Source of the DNA: Symplocastrum torsivum CPER-KK1
Lineage (GTDB): Bacteria > Cyanobacteriota > Cyanobacteriia > Cyanobacteriales > Coleofasciculaceae
Assembly: GCA_019358875.1 (NCBI GenBank)
Contig: JAHHIF010000026.1
Span: forward strand, 32,886 to 96,885
DNA: 64,000 nucleotides
Reading direction: 5' to 3'
The translations under genes and the position numbers were made by a program. Of the stretch, positions 35,487 to 44,206 are shown in pieces (position 1 is the stretch's first letter; each line of letters opens with the position of its first letter). The notes under the pieces are model-generated. The model ran no database searches. It saw only the letters and a program-made list of their open reading frames with translations, and was not told where the DNA came from.

Positions 35487-35876
35487 ATGAATCAAACAGC
35501 AGATGCCCTAAGCCTGAATGCCATTGATGACAAGCTATCGCAGCGTCATATTGACCTTGACCCAGGTGGATATTTCATTATCTATCTGGATCGGGAGGTA
35601 GGGCTAATTTGTGCAAAGCATTTTACAAATGTAATTGACGATCGCGGTTTGGCTATTGACCCAGAGACAGGAAAAGTTATCCCCGCACGAGGCAAGGTAG
35701 AACGGACTCAAAGCACCCTTTTTACTGGCAGAACCGCTAAAGAACTTTGTGTCGCAATTTTTGAGCAAACCCAGCCCTCTCCTGTCACACTGTTCGACCA
35801 TGCCGCTTATTTGGGACGAGAATTTGTTCGGGCTGAGAATGCTCTAATTAGTGGGCAAGAGTATGTTCAGGACTAG
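35487..35876 (+). CDS. DUF4346 domain-containing protein
   Basis: A 129-residue protein with the segment IDLDPGGYFIIYLDREVGLI followed by CAKHFTNVIDDRGLAIDPETG, the pattern of DUF4346, a domain found in cyanobacteria alone or with dihydropteroate-synthase-like domains. No catalytic motif known. The stop codon TAG overlaps that of the converging Psb32-like gene on the other strand as CTAG, a minimal tail-to-tail overlap. Confidence 0.75.
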   Translation: MNQTADALSLNAIDDKLSQRHIDLDPGGYFIIYLDREVGLICAKHFTNVIDDRGLAIDPETGKVIPARGKVERTQSTLFTGRTAKELCVAIFEQTQPSPVTLFDHAAYLGREFVRAENALISGQEYVQD

Positions 35877-36598
35877 CCTGAGAAACCCTGGTAGAAGAAG
35901 TAGGTTGCCATCGGAACAACCGTTGCGATAACCAAGATGACAACAACCCAAATTGTTGAATTTTTAGTATCCGTTTCTTCCGCTTTTGTAAACGTACCTG
36001 CAACCTGAACATTTTCTTCCACAACAGGTGGCCCAGGATCAGGTTCACCAGAAAGAACAGCGACTAAGCGATTGCTTGCATCTAGTAAGCCCTGATTGTA
36101 TTTGTTCCCGTCACGGATTGGCACAATCAGTGTTTCAGACGCTACACTCTCGGCAATGTCGTCAGGCAAAATAGACTTGACGGCTTCACCCGTGCGAATT
36201 GCTGCATTATTCGTGAGCGTATCAATCACGATTAAGGCTTGATTCGCTTGAGCTTCCGGTGTCGGGAACCATTTTTTAAACAGGTTATCTGTGAAAGTTT
36301 CTGCTGTCTCACCGTAGTCTAAGCGGTGGATGGTAACCATCCTCACCTCTTTGCCAGTTTTTCTGGCTAAAGCATCCAGAGTGCCACTTAGTTTGCCTTC
36401 ACTCAGGCGGCTGAGAACCTCTGCTTTATCGATGATCCAGGTTGGTTCACCTGCCCGGACATTAGGCATTTGATAGACACCTGTCGCGCTGGCTGGTGCA
36501 GCAATAAATCCGCTTGCCAGAAGGACTAACAATAGCGGTAAAAACAGGCGTTGAAGGTATGTTCGATAGTTGTATAGCGAATTGAGGAGCTGTGTCAT
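35873..36598 (-). CDS. TPM-domain protein, Psb32-like (photosystem II repair)
   Basis: A 241-residue protein with a signal peptide (LFLPLLLVLLASGFIAAPASA), a TPM domain (about 45-180; WIIDKAEVLSRLSEGKLSGT, KWFPTPEAQANQALIVIDT) and a C-terminal membrane helix (STIWVVVILVIATVVPMATYF). This layout matches cyanobacterial Psb32 (sll1390 type) which protects photosystem II and speeds its repair in the thylakoid lumen. The ATG at 36598 was preferred over a longer frame to 36649. Confidence 0.82.
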   Translation of the reverse strand: MTQLLNSLYNYRTYLQRLFLPLLLVLLASGFIAAPASATGVYQMPNVRAGEPTWIIDKAEVLSRLSEGKLSGTLDALARKTGKEVRMVTIHRLDYGETAETFTDNLFKKWFPTPEAQANQALIVIDTLTNNAAIRTGEAVKSILPDDIAESVASETLIVPIRDGNKYNQGLLDASNRLVAVLSGEPDPGPPVVEENVQVAGTFTKAEETDTKNSTIWVVVILVIATVVPMATYFFYQGFSG

Positions 36599-36729
36599 TG
36601 AATTGATCTCAAGATGATCTTGTTCAATAAATACTATACAAACTGGCACGAAACCTATACCTCAAACATGAACAGCATGTTAGGGTTGATGGGTAGCCTT
36701 TGGCTTACTCACATGCGCGAGTGCCAGCA

Positions 36730-37080
36730 ATGAGTTCAGCAGAAATTTATCGAGGTTGGATTATTGAGGCTAGACCAGTGTTTTGCGTTCAGGTTTGGAG
36801 TGCTGCTGGTGAATGCGTTATTCCCATTCATAACGCGAAAACTGAAGAAGAGGCACTTCACTTAGCAAAACGCTGGATTGATTTGCAAATGACACCAGAC
36901 AGCGTCAAACCTCAACCAACTGATACACCTCCCCCAGACTTCGACTTCGACGATGACGATATCCCATTTGCGCGACCCATTAACCTGAGAACTAGTGAGA
37001 GAAATCTCCAAGACCCTTGGGAATTTGAGGTTAATCAACCTGGGATTTGGTTGCATGGTAGTAGAGGATTATTCTTCTGA
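36730..37080 (+). CDS. Hypothetical protein with acidic linker
   Basis: A 116-residue cytosolic protein: SSAEIYRGWIIEARPVFCVQ with WSAAGECVIPIHNAKTEEEA (a small alpha/beta fold), a Pro/Asp-rich stretch (PPPDFDFDDDDIPFARP) and a Trp-containing tail. Not recognised. ATG at 36730 chosen over a TTG at 36700; ribosome site weak. Followed by a perfect 28-bp hairpin. Confidence 0.55.
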   Translation: MSSAEIYRGWIIEARPVFCVQVWSAAGECVIPIHNAKTEEEALHLAKRWIDLQMTPDSVKPQPTDTPPPDFDFDDDDIPFARPINLRTSERNLQDPWEFEVNQPGIWLHGSRGLFF

Positions 37081-37101
37081 ATCAGGCAACGTGAAGAAGT
37101 C

Positions 37102-37129
37102 GTAGAGACGTTCCCCGGAACGTCTCTAC
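37102..37129. repeat. Perfect palindromic repeat (13-bp arms)
   Basis: GTAGAGACGTTCC and GGAACGTCTCTAC separated by two bases. This palindrome type is widespread as a dispersed repeat in filamentous cyanobacteria. It lies between two converging genes and may end transcription in both directions. Confidence 0.8.
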
Positions 37130-37155
37130 AAAGTTTTATGGGTTGCTTGATCTCA

Positions 37156-38601
37156 TCAACTAGATTTGCTCTCACTGCCCAATTCAAACTCAAAGCTGTC
37201 TGAATCGCTGCCTTGATGAACCGTTTTTACCCATTTCAACCGCTTGGGACGCACAGAAATTCGAGCGGTAATTCCAGCAATCACCAGCATCCAGTGCAGC
37301 ATATACAAAGTACCGCGCAGTGTCTGCACGAGGGTAATCAACAATGAGGCGGCAGTACGAGGTTCGTCTCGCTTAGTACGGCATAACCCAACGAACATCC
37401 CGATTAAGGGTAGGGCAAGGGTAAGTCCGGTGAGAGGAGTTAGGAGAGGGAAACTCTTGCGTGCGATCGCCATCAAACAGTCTGGCACAGCCGCCGCAGG
37501 CAAAAGGTACTGGATGATCATAAATGAGAACAAATCCAGCGTTTTTAGTGTGCCCATGCGGTTACTTGCGATTAACCGCCAGTAATCCAAATAGCGTTGG
37601 TATCCACCTTCTCCCCAACGGTTACGCTGATGCCATAGTGCAAAGGCATTGGTGACACCTTCTTCTTCAACAGGGGGAAAGTCGAGAAAGCCAATATCCC
37701 ATTTGTCCAGATGCAAGCGAATGGTTAAATCTAAGTCATCTGTAATGGTTTGCTCGTTCCAGCCTCCACAACTCTCTAGCGCTGCACGACGCACAAATTG
37801 ACCATTCCCACGCAATTCGCCAATGCCACCAATGGCAATGCGCTGCTGCTGGATGTAGGTATCGAGAGCCATTTCTGCCATCTGCCCTCGTGTCCAGAAG
37901 TTGACTGAGGCATTTGCGATCGCTTTTCGCACCTGCACCGCTCCAGTTTCTCCCTTACCAAATAACGGCAGAACTCGCCGTAGTAAATCCTTTGGTACTT
38001 GAGCATCCGCATCAAACACGCCAACAATTTCCCCTCTAGTTAAGGGTAGTACCTGATTGAGCGCTCCCGATTTGCCACCGCCCGCATCAGCCGAGCGATG
38101 CAGCACTCTCAACTGGCTGTATTGAATGGCTAACTGGTCTAACAACACGGGTGTCTGATCGGTACTGTGGTCATCAATTACCCAAACTTCATACCGTATT
38201 TTGGGATAATCTAAGTCACACAATCTCCTGACTAGGTTACTGATAACCGCTTCCTCATTTTTCGCCGCTACAAGCAGAGAAACATAGGGAAAATCGACTT
38301 GAGTGTTATCTGCAAGTGGTTTGGGTGTCTTTAAAGGTCGAGCCAGCAATACTCGCATCGCCTGAATTCCTAATAGCGCTGTGAAGCCCCAAATCAACCA
38401 GGAACCCCAAGAAACTAAATGGAGGATGATTGTGCCGCCCCAAATCGCTGTTAATGTCACAGCGGCTTTGCGTCGGCGCCCTTCTAATCCTTGGAAGAAG
38501 AAGTCACTTTCAAAATCTTCATCGTCCAAATCAGATAAAAGAGAGGTAATCGGGTCAAGCTCGTTACCAAGATCGTTTTCTGTCCAGGAATTCTCTGGCA
38601 T
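37156..38601 (-). CDS. mgdA: Beta-monoglucosyldiacylglycerol synthase (GT2)
   Basis: A 481-residue membrane glycosyltransferase. Two N-terminal helices (about 52-90) are followed by the GT2 catalytic domain with DDHSTDQTP, DADAQVP, TDDLDL and the QRNRWGEGG motif (QxxRW type), and by C-terminal helices. The N-terminal pattern GLEGRRRKAAVTLTAIW and the whole layout match the cyanobacterial sll1377 type. It makes monoglucosyldiacylglycerol from UDP-glucose and diacylglycerol, the first step to thylakoid galactolipids. Stands alone, read divergently from the desaturase-SDR gene. Confidence 0.88.
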   Translation of the reverse strand: MPENSWTENDLGNELDPITSLLSDLDDEDFESDFFFQGLEGRRRKAAVTLTAIWGGTIILHLVSWGSWLIWGFTALLGIQAMRVLLARPLKTPKPLADNTQVDFPYVSLLVAAKNEEAVISNLVRRLCDLDYPKIRYEVWVIDDHSTDQTPVLLDQLAIQYSQLRVLHRSADAGGGKSGALNQVLPLTRGEIVGVFDADAQVPKDLLRRVLPLFGKGETGAVQVRKAIANASVNFWTRGQMAEMALDTYIQQQRIAIGGIGELRGNGQFVRRAALESCGGWNEQTITDDLDLTIRLHLDKWDIGFLDFPPVEEEGVTNAFALWHQRNRWGEGGYQRYLDYWRLIASNRMGTLKTLDLFSFMIIQYLLPAAAVPDCLMAIARKSFPLLTPLTGLTLALPLIGMFVGLCRTKRDEPRTAASLLITLVQTLRGTLYMLHWMLVIAGITARISVRPKRLKWVKTVHQGSDSDSFEFELGSESKSS

Positions 38602-38802
38602 AAGTTATTTGGTTTAACCACCTATACTTATCAACACCCACTAGTCCACTGAGGGTGAGCTAACACCACACTGTGCAGCATCATTGTATCTAACATTATT
38701 AAATTTCTTATACTTTAATGAGTATTTTTTACACTTAAAACCCCGTATAGTCGAGTGGTTGATTTTTGACAAATTAAATTTAAAGGTTTGTGGAATTGGC
38801 GT

Positions 38803-40092
38803 ATGGTGACGTTTTGGATAGCTACTGCCGCTTGGGGATTGGGTTCTGTATTATGGGTAGAACTCGTGCGAGACTTCTATCACGTCTTATCCCATCATTG
38901 GTCTCCTTTATATCGGTTACACGTCTGGCATCATCGCGTTTTTCGCCCCGATTTAACAGCCGTTAGTGATACTATTTACCGCCAAGCCCAGTGGCGCAAT
39001 GATGTGCCAGAATGCTTAGTGATGCTGCTATTTAGCCTATTGCTATGGGCTGTTGCTCACACATTTGCACCTGAACACCAACTGTCGGCATTGGTTGGTT
39101 CTCTCTATACCCTAACGTTTTTAGGAAGTGCGATCGCACGCGGCAGTGGATTCACATGGGCGAATGAAATCACCGATTTGACTCATCTCCCAGGCCCTTT
39201 CCTTACCCCACCGTCTTGTTGGAGTGTCAATCGAACCTACCACTGGCGACACCACTTTGATAATCAAAAGGCTTACTATTGCGGTACGTTGACGTTGGTG
39301 GACAAGCTCATGGGAACCGCGCTCTCACTCAAAGGTAAAACAATTGCAGTCACAGGAGCATCGGGAACGCTAGGGAAAGCGCTTCTTTTAGAACTTCACA
39401 GCAGAGGAGCAAAAGTAATTGCTCTTACATCCCAAGAGCAACCCGTTACGGTGAGTGTGAAGGGTGAAAGTGTACCAGTTAAAACGATTACTTGGAAGAT
39501 TGGACAGGAGTCTGAATTAGCCCCACATCTGGAAAAGGTCGATATCCTCATCCTTAACCACGGGATTAACGTACATGGTGAGCGAACGGCTGACGCGATC
39601 GCAAAATCTTACGAAATCAACACCTTTTCAAGTTGGCGCTTGCTAGAACTCTTCTTCACCACCGTTCGCACCAATGAAGACATCGCCCGTAAAGAAGTTT
39701 GGGTCAATACCTCAGAAGCAGAAGTTAGTCCGGCATTGAGTCCTTTGTACGAACTAACCAAACGAGCCTTAGGAGACTTAGTAACACTACGCCGTCTTGA
39801 TGCTCCGTGTGTAGTCCGCAAACTCATTCTTGGGCCATTTAAAAGCAATCTCAATCCCATTGGTGTAATGTCCGCACCCAAGGTGGCAAAGCAAATCGTC
39901 AATCTAGCTACCAGAGATGCACGTAACATCATCGTGACCATTAACCCCTTAACTTTTATTACTTACCCCATCAAAGAGTTTTGCGTCGGAACCTACTTTA
40001 AGCTGTTTAGTCGCCCTACTGATGTAACTCAAGTAGTACCATTCCCGGAAACGCTAGCAGCAGATGCTACAACTTCATCACGAACACGTTAG
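38803..40092 (+). CDS. Bifunctional sterol desaturase/short-chain dehydrogenase
   Basis: A fusion of about 429 residues. The front (residues 1-180) is a membrane-bound di-iron fatty-acid hydroxylase/sterol desaturase-type domain with His boxes in FYHVLSHHW, HVWHHR and HWRHHFD. The rear is an SDR Rossmann domain with TGASGTLGKALL, LNHGINVHGE and a YELTK (Tyr/Lys). Known only as a cyanobacterial fusion family, thought to act in lipid modification. The start is set at ATG 38803; TTG 38788 is an alternative since AAAGG lies just before it. Confidence 0.85.
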   Translation: MVTFWIATAAWGLGSVLWVELVRDFYHVLSHHWSPLYRLHVWHHRVFRPDLTAVSDTIYRQAQWRNDVPECLVMLLFSLLLWAVAHTFAPEHQLSALVGSLYTLTFLGSAIARGSGFTWANEITDLTHLPGPFLTPPSCWSVNRTYHWRHHFDNQKAYYCGTLTLVDKLMGTALSLKGKTIAVTGASGTLGKALLLELHSRGAKVIALTSQEQPVTVSVKGESVPVKTITWKIGQESELAPHLEKVDILILNHGINVHGERTADAIAKSYEINTFSSWRLLELFFTTVRTNEDIARKEVWVNTSEAEVSPALSPLYELTKRALGDLVTLRRLDAPCVVRKLILGPFKSNLNPIGVMSAPKVAKQIVNLATRDARNIIVTINPLTFITYPIKEFCVGTYFKLFSRPTDVTQVVPFPETLAADATTSSRTR

Positions 40093-40247
40093 CGAAGACT
40101 GAAGAATTAAGGAGAGTTTTTCCATAACTGCTCACGCCTCCCCTTACTTCGCCTGCTCCCACTGCTGCCCCTGCTTCTATCTGCCTCCCATTTCAAGGGT
40201 AGGTTTGTAATAAAATGCCATCAATAATTGGGTGATGAGGTGAGGTG

Positions 40248-40541
40248 ATGAGTGAAAAACCCCCAAAATTTAATGTAAATTAACGTCCTACCTCCCCAAC
40301 ATCCCAATCTCAAAAACCTACTTTTGCTCAAAAAGCTCAAGTTGATATTCGCACCAAAGCTGTAAATATTGAGCCACAACAGACAATTACAGCCGACAAC
40401 GCCACAATTAAAGTTAACGCCGTTCTTTACTATCGCCTAGTTGACCCTCCTAAGGCAATTAATAAGGTTGAAAACTACAATCTATCAGTCTATCAAACTG
40501 CCCTTACTACCTTACGAAATGTTGACCCTTCGATGGCTTGA
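40248..40541 (+). pseudogene. Degraded SPFH/stomatin-like gene fragment
   Basis: A single frame begins ATGAGTGAAAAACCC, meets a TAA at codon 12, and continues as AQVDIRTKAVNIEPQQTITA, then NATIKVNAVLYYRLVDPPKA and YQTALTTLRN before a TGA. The second part is the middle of an SPFH (stomatin/prohibitin) domain; the rest of that protein is gone. The front (MSEKPPKFNVN) looks like another protein's start. A further open stretch (40570-40710, SKKKELFNVVGQVSQELLSL) may be debris too. The remaining 40093-41153 sequence is AT-rich with no gene that I trust. Confidence 0.65.
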
Positions 40542-41153
40542 AAAGGCGATGAGCTGACTTAATTTAAAAAATGCGATCGCGTCCTATAAAAGCTTTTCCA
40601 AGAAGAAGGAATTATTCAACGTTGTGGGGCAGGTATCCCAGGAATTACTGTCATTGGGTAAAATTTCTCATCTTACGCCACAAGAAATCTTCCAATATTT
40701 TTTATTTTAAAATCCTAAAATTTTTATTTACTGTCAAATTTGCAACTTCCTTATCATTTAAGACAATGATGAGTATGATAATTATTTTTAATTTATCAAA
40801 AAGTTTAAAAAAGTTTATCTTTTGATATCACCTGTCTAAAAACTACTACTATGGATACAAGCCTTCAAGGCTTATTTTGCTAGCTACTCTTGTTGAAATA
40901 AATTCTTAACGTTTAAGTGAAGCAAGAGCCTACTTACCAGAATAAAAGCTCAAGAAGAGACTCTAAAGCCTTAGGCTAATGGCGTTGTAACTAAATGATC
41001 AAGATAGTTACAAAACGTTGTACTTAGTTGAGCAACGTTGTCTCAGCAGCACAACGGCTTCATCAAGGAAGCAATTCAAATCATCAACCTGTAAAAGCTA
41101 AGAAAAACTTAAGAAAATTGTTACTGCCTAATCAGGAAGGGGAGATAATACTA

Positions 41154-43772
41154 ATGCGAACAAGTGAGCAAATCAAGGCAGAAATTGAGGAAAAATTTGG
41201 TTTTTTCCCACCCTTTTTTGCTCCTGGTGAACAGACTCCACAGGTATTGGACAACCTCTGGCAACAAACCATTAGTGCGTATGTTGATAATCCTCTGTCG
41301 CCTCTATTTAAGGAAAAGCTGTCCGCTTACCTGTCTCGCTTCTGTTCTGTTCCCTACTGCATGATCTGCCACAGTTGTTCCTTGCACGCTTTAGGGATGC
41401 AAGCACGAGAAGTGCTGGAACTCCTTGAATCTCCTCTACCAACCCCAAGTGACATCGATAAACATCTTCGTATCCTTGCTGCATCTGATGCGCCAAAGCT
41501 TTTACACGAGCGGAACGCAGCCCTTGAAGAAAGCTTACTCTATTGCTCAATCTTCATTGCCTTAAAAGGAGAAAACAACGAGTATTACCGGAGTGAACTC
41601 CGTCGCTTACTTGGAGGTGTTACTTACCAGCACTTAGTCTCGTTTATTGCTTATGTTAAAACTTGTCATGTCTGGATGGAAGCTCATCCTGAAGTTGTCT
41701 ATCAGGCTGACAAGCGAGTACAAGACCATTTTGATACCCTCCTGAAGAAGGAGCCAGGTTTAAGTGAGTTCTTTAATAACTACTGCGATAGAGTCAGGCG
41801 TGAACACCAAAGTTGGGCAGAACAGATGGCTCGAATCCATGAGCGTAAGCAAAATGAGGAGACACTTCGCAAACTCGGTGTTGAAAACCTGCGTCTTGCC
41901 CGTACTGTTGCTTCAGTTTCTGATAGTGTCCTAATCACCGACCCGAACCAATTCGACAACCCAATCATCTACACTAATCCCGCTTTTTCCCGGATTACTG
42001 GCTATCAACCGGAGGAAGTTCTGGGTCGCAATTGCCGCTTTTTACAAGGTTCTGGTACAAATCAACAGACGATTGAGCAAATTGATGCTTGCCTTGCCCG
42101 AAGAGAAGAGGTGAACGCCACTGTGCTGAACTACCGCAAAGATGGCAAGCCGTTTTGGAACGAATTGAAAATCTCCCCAGTATTTTCAGAAGAAGGTGAC
42201 TTACTCTACTTCGTCGGTATCCAAAGAGATATCACTGAATACAAGCAAGCCGAAGCAAAAATTTGTGAGCAAGCGGCATTGTTGGATGTTGCAACCGATG
42301 CGATTTTTGTTCGAGATCTAGAGGACAAAATTTTACTGTGGAATAAAGGCGCTGAACGGCTATACGGCTGGAACTCAGAAGAAGTCCTTGGCAAGCAGGC
42401 AGTACAGCTATTGAACCAGGAAAAAATAGCTCACCTTCGAGAACTCAGAAAGACTGTTTTTGAAGAGGGTCTGTGGAAGGGTGAGCTACATCAAGTCACT
42501 AAAGACGGCAAAAGAATTATTGTCGAAAGTCGGTGGACACTAGTGCGTGATGAAGAGGAAAAACCTAAATCAATCCTTGTTGTCAATACTGATATTACTG
42601 AAAAGATACAACTTGAAGCACAGTTCCTTCGCGCTCAACGTATGGAGAGCATTGGCACTCTCGCTAGTGGTATTGCTCACGATTTAAATAATGAGTTGAC
42701 ACCCATTCTTGCATCGGCTCAGTTACTACTATTGCCAACCAAACTTTCTGAAGAGAAAAAGCGACAGTTACTCAAGACAATTGAAACGAGTACTAAACGT
42801 GGGGCTGCTTTGGTCAAGCAAGTTTTACTGTTTGCGCGAGGTGTTGAAGGGAAGCGCACTATACTTCAAACTGAGCAATTAATCTTGGATATTAAGCAAA
42901 TTGTCGAAGAGACATTCCCAAAATCTTTAGATATTCAAACCCATATTCAGAAAGATAGTTGGATGATCAACGGGGATGCTACACAACTGCATCAGGTTCT
43001 GATCAATCTCTGTGTTAATGCTCGTGATGCGATGCCAAAAGGTGGAACATTGAGTTTAAGCGCCACCAATCTATTTATTGATGAAAACTTTGTCCGGATG
43101 AATCTTGATGCCACAGTCGGCTCCTATATTTTGATTACTGTTTCTGATACAGGAATGGGCATTCCACCAACAGTTATTGATCGGATTTTTGAACCATTCT
43201 TTACGACGAAAGAGCAGGGTAAAGGAACTGGGTTGGGACTTTCGACGGTAATGGGCATTATCAAAAGCCACGGTGGTTTTGTGGATGTGACAAGTAGGGT
43301 AGGGAAAGGCACACAGTTTAAAATCTACTTACCCGCTATTAGGAAAGCTGAAACTCAACAAACTGAAGACGGTGAATTCTCTACTGGACAGGGAGAGTTA
43401 ATTTTGGTTGTCGATGATGAAGCAGCAATTTGTGAAATTAATAAGACATCTCTAGAAGCCTATAACTATCGGGTGGTTACAGCGAGTGATGGGATTGAAG
43501 CGATCGCACTTTACGTCCAGCACAAGGATGACATCAGCCTGGTGATCGTCGATATGATGATGCCATCAATGGATGGGCCGACCACAATCCGCACTCTGCA
43601 TAAGATTAACCCAAACGTTAAGATTATCGCTGTCAGTGGGCTGATATCTAGCGCTCAGCTAACTGACGCGACCAATGCTGGCATCCAAAGATTTTTGCCC
43701 AAGCCCTACACCGCAAGAGATCTATTAAAAACAATCAACGAGGTTTTGGACTTGACAACAGTACCTTTGTAA
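41154..43772 (+). CDS. Hybrid histidine kinase with AhpD-like N-terminal domain
   Basis: An 872-residue cytosolic kinase. Residues 1-190 form a carboxymuconolactone/AhpD-like domain with CMICHSCSLH (C69, C72, C75, H78), two PAS domains follow (about 245-360 and 365-480), then HisKA with H509 in IAHDLNNEL, HATPase with GTGLGLSTVMG, and a C-terminal receiver with D800 in VIVDMMMP. The redox-type cysteine motif suggests it may sense peroxide or another reactive species; that is inference. ATG with GGGGAG eight nt upstream; the frame is open to a TTG at 41028. It precedes the phototaxis operon but is separated by 430 bp. Confidence 0.88.
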   Translation: MRTSEQIKAEIEEKFGFFPPFFAPGEQTPQVLDNLWQQTISAYVDNPLSPLFKEKLSAYLSRFCSVPYCMICHSCSLHALGMQAREVLELLESPLPTPSDIDKHLRILAASDAPKLLHERNAALEESLLYCSIFIALKGENNEYYRSELRRLLGGVTYQHLVSFIAYVKTCHVWMEAHPEVVYQADKRVQDHFDTLLKKEPGLSEFFNNYCDRVRREHQSWAEQMARIHERKQNEETLRKLGVENLRLARTVASVSDSVLITDPNQFDNPIIYTNPAFSRITGYQPEEVLGRNCRFLQGSGTNQQTIEQIDACLARREEVNATVLNYRKDGKPFWNELKISPVFSEEGDLLYFVGIQRDITEYKQAEAKICEQAALLDVATDAIFVRDLEDKILLWNKGAERLYGWNSEEVLGKQAVQLLNQEKIAHLRELRKTVFEEGLWKGELHQVTKDGKRIIVESRWTLVRDEEEKPKSILVVNTDITEKIQLEAQFLRAQRMESIGTLASGIAHDLNNELTPILASAQLLLLPTKLSEEKKRQLLKTIETSTKRGAALVKQVLLFARGVEGKRTILQTEQLILDIKQIVEETFPKSLDIQTHIQKDSWMINGDATQLHQVLINLCVNARDAMPKGGTLSLSATNLFIDENFVRMNLDATVGSYILITVSDTGMGIPPTVIDRIFEPFFTTKEQGKGTGLGLSTVMGIIKSHGGFVDVTSRVGKGTQFKIYLPAIRKAETQQTEDGEFSTGQGELILVVDDEAAICEINKTSLEAYNYRVVTASDGIEAIALYVQHKDDISLVIVDMMMPSMDGPTTIRTLHKINPNVKIIAVSGLISSAQLTDATNAGIQRFLPKPYTARDLLKTINEVLDLTTVPL

Positions 43773-43927
43773 GAAACAGCAAACCGGATTGACGGTGCGG
43801 GTAGCAGCAAGAGGTCAAACACATTCAAATCCAAACTGTTGGGACACTTGATAACGGGCAGGTTTCCGGAGATTCTGCGCGACTCCAACAAATTCCATGT
43901 CACCGATGGGAAGCCCTCACCCTATAT

Positions 43928-43989
43928 CCCTCTCCCCGTGGGAGAGGGACTTTGAACTCTTACTCCCCTTCTCCCAATGGGAGAAGGGG
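43928..43989. repeat. Two tandem perfect hairpins
   Basis: CCCTCTCCC/GGGAGAGGG (43928-43948) and CCCCTTCTCCC/GGGAGAAGGGG (43965-43989), each with a three-base loop. This pair is a known-looking dispersed repeat type in cyanobacteria. The remaining 43773-44206 sequence shows no gene. Confidence 0.75.
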
Positions 43990-44206
43990 TTGGGGATGTT
44001 AGCGTATCGGCACGCAGTGCGGGCTGTTCCTCCACTCTGTGTGTTTAACACAACCTTCATATTTGCAACAATCTTAGGGAAGATCCGGATGAGTAGAACC
44101 GAAGTTCGTAGATTGTGGTAGGTCTGCAAAAACAAGATGCAGCGTTTCTTAAGGTTATCTGTCTAAGATAAGGAACTCCTTTTCGGGGAAGTTGAGATTT
44201 AACAAA

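Noticed and set aside
40571..40825. 84-codon ORF in the gap before the hybrid kinase
   Set aside because: Very Lys/Phe-rich from AT-rich DNA, no ribosome site, and another frame of the same stretch looks more like gene debris.
43928..43989. Tandem hairpins as terminator of the hybrid kinase
   Set aside because: They are 150 bp past the stop, have no T-run and look like a dispersed repeat, so I list them as repeat only.
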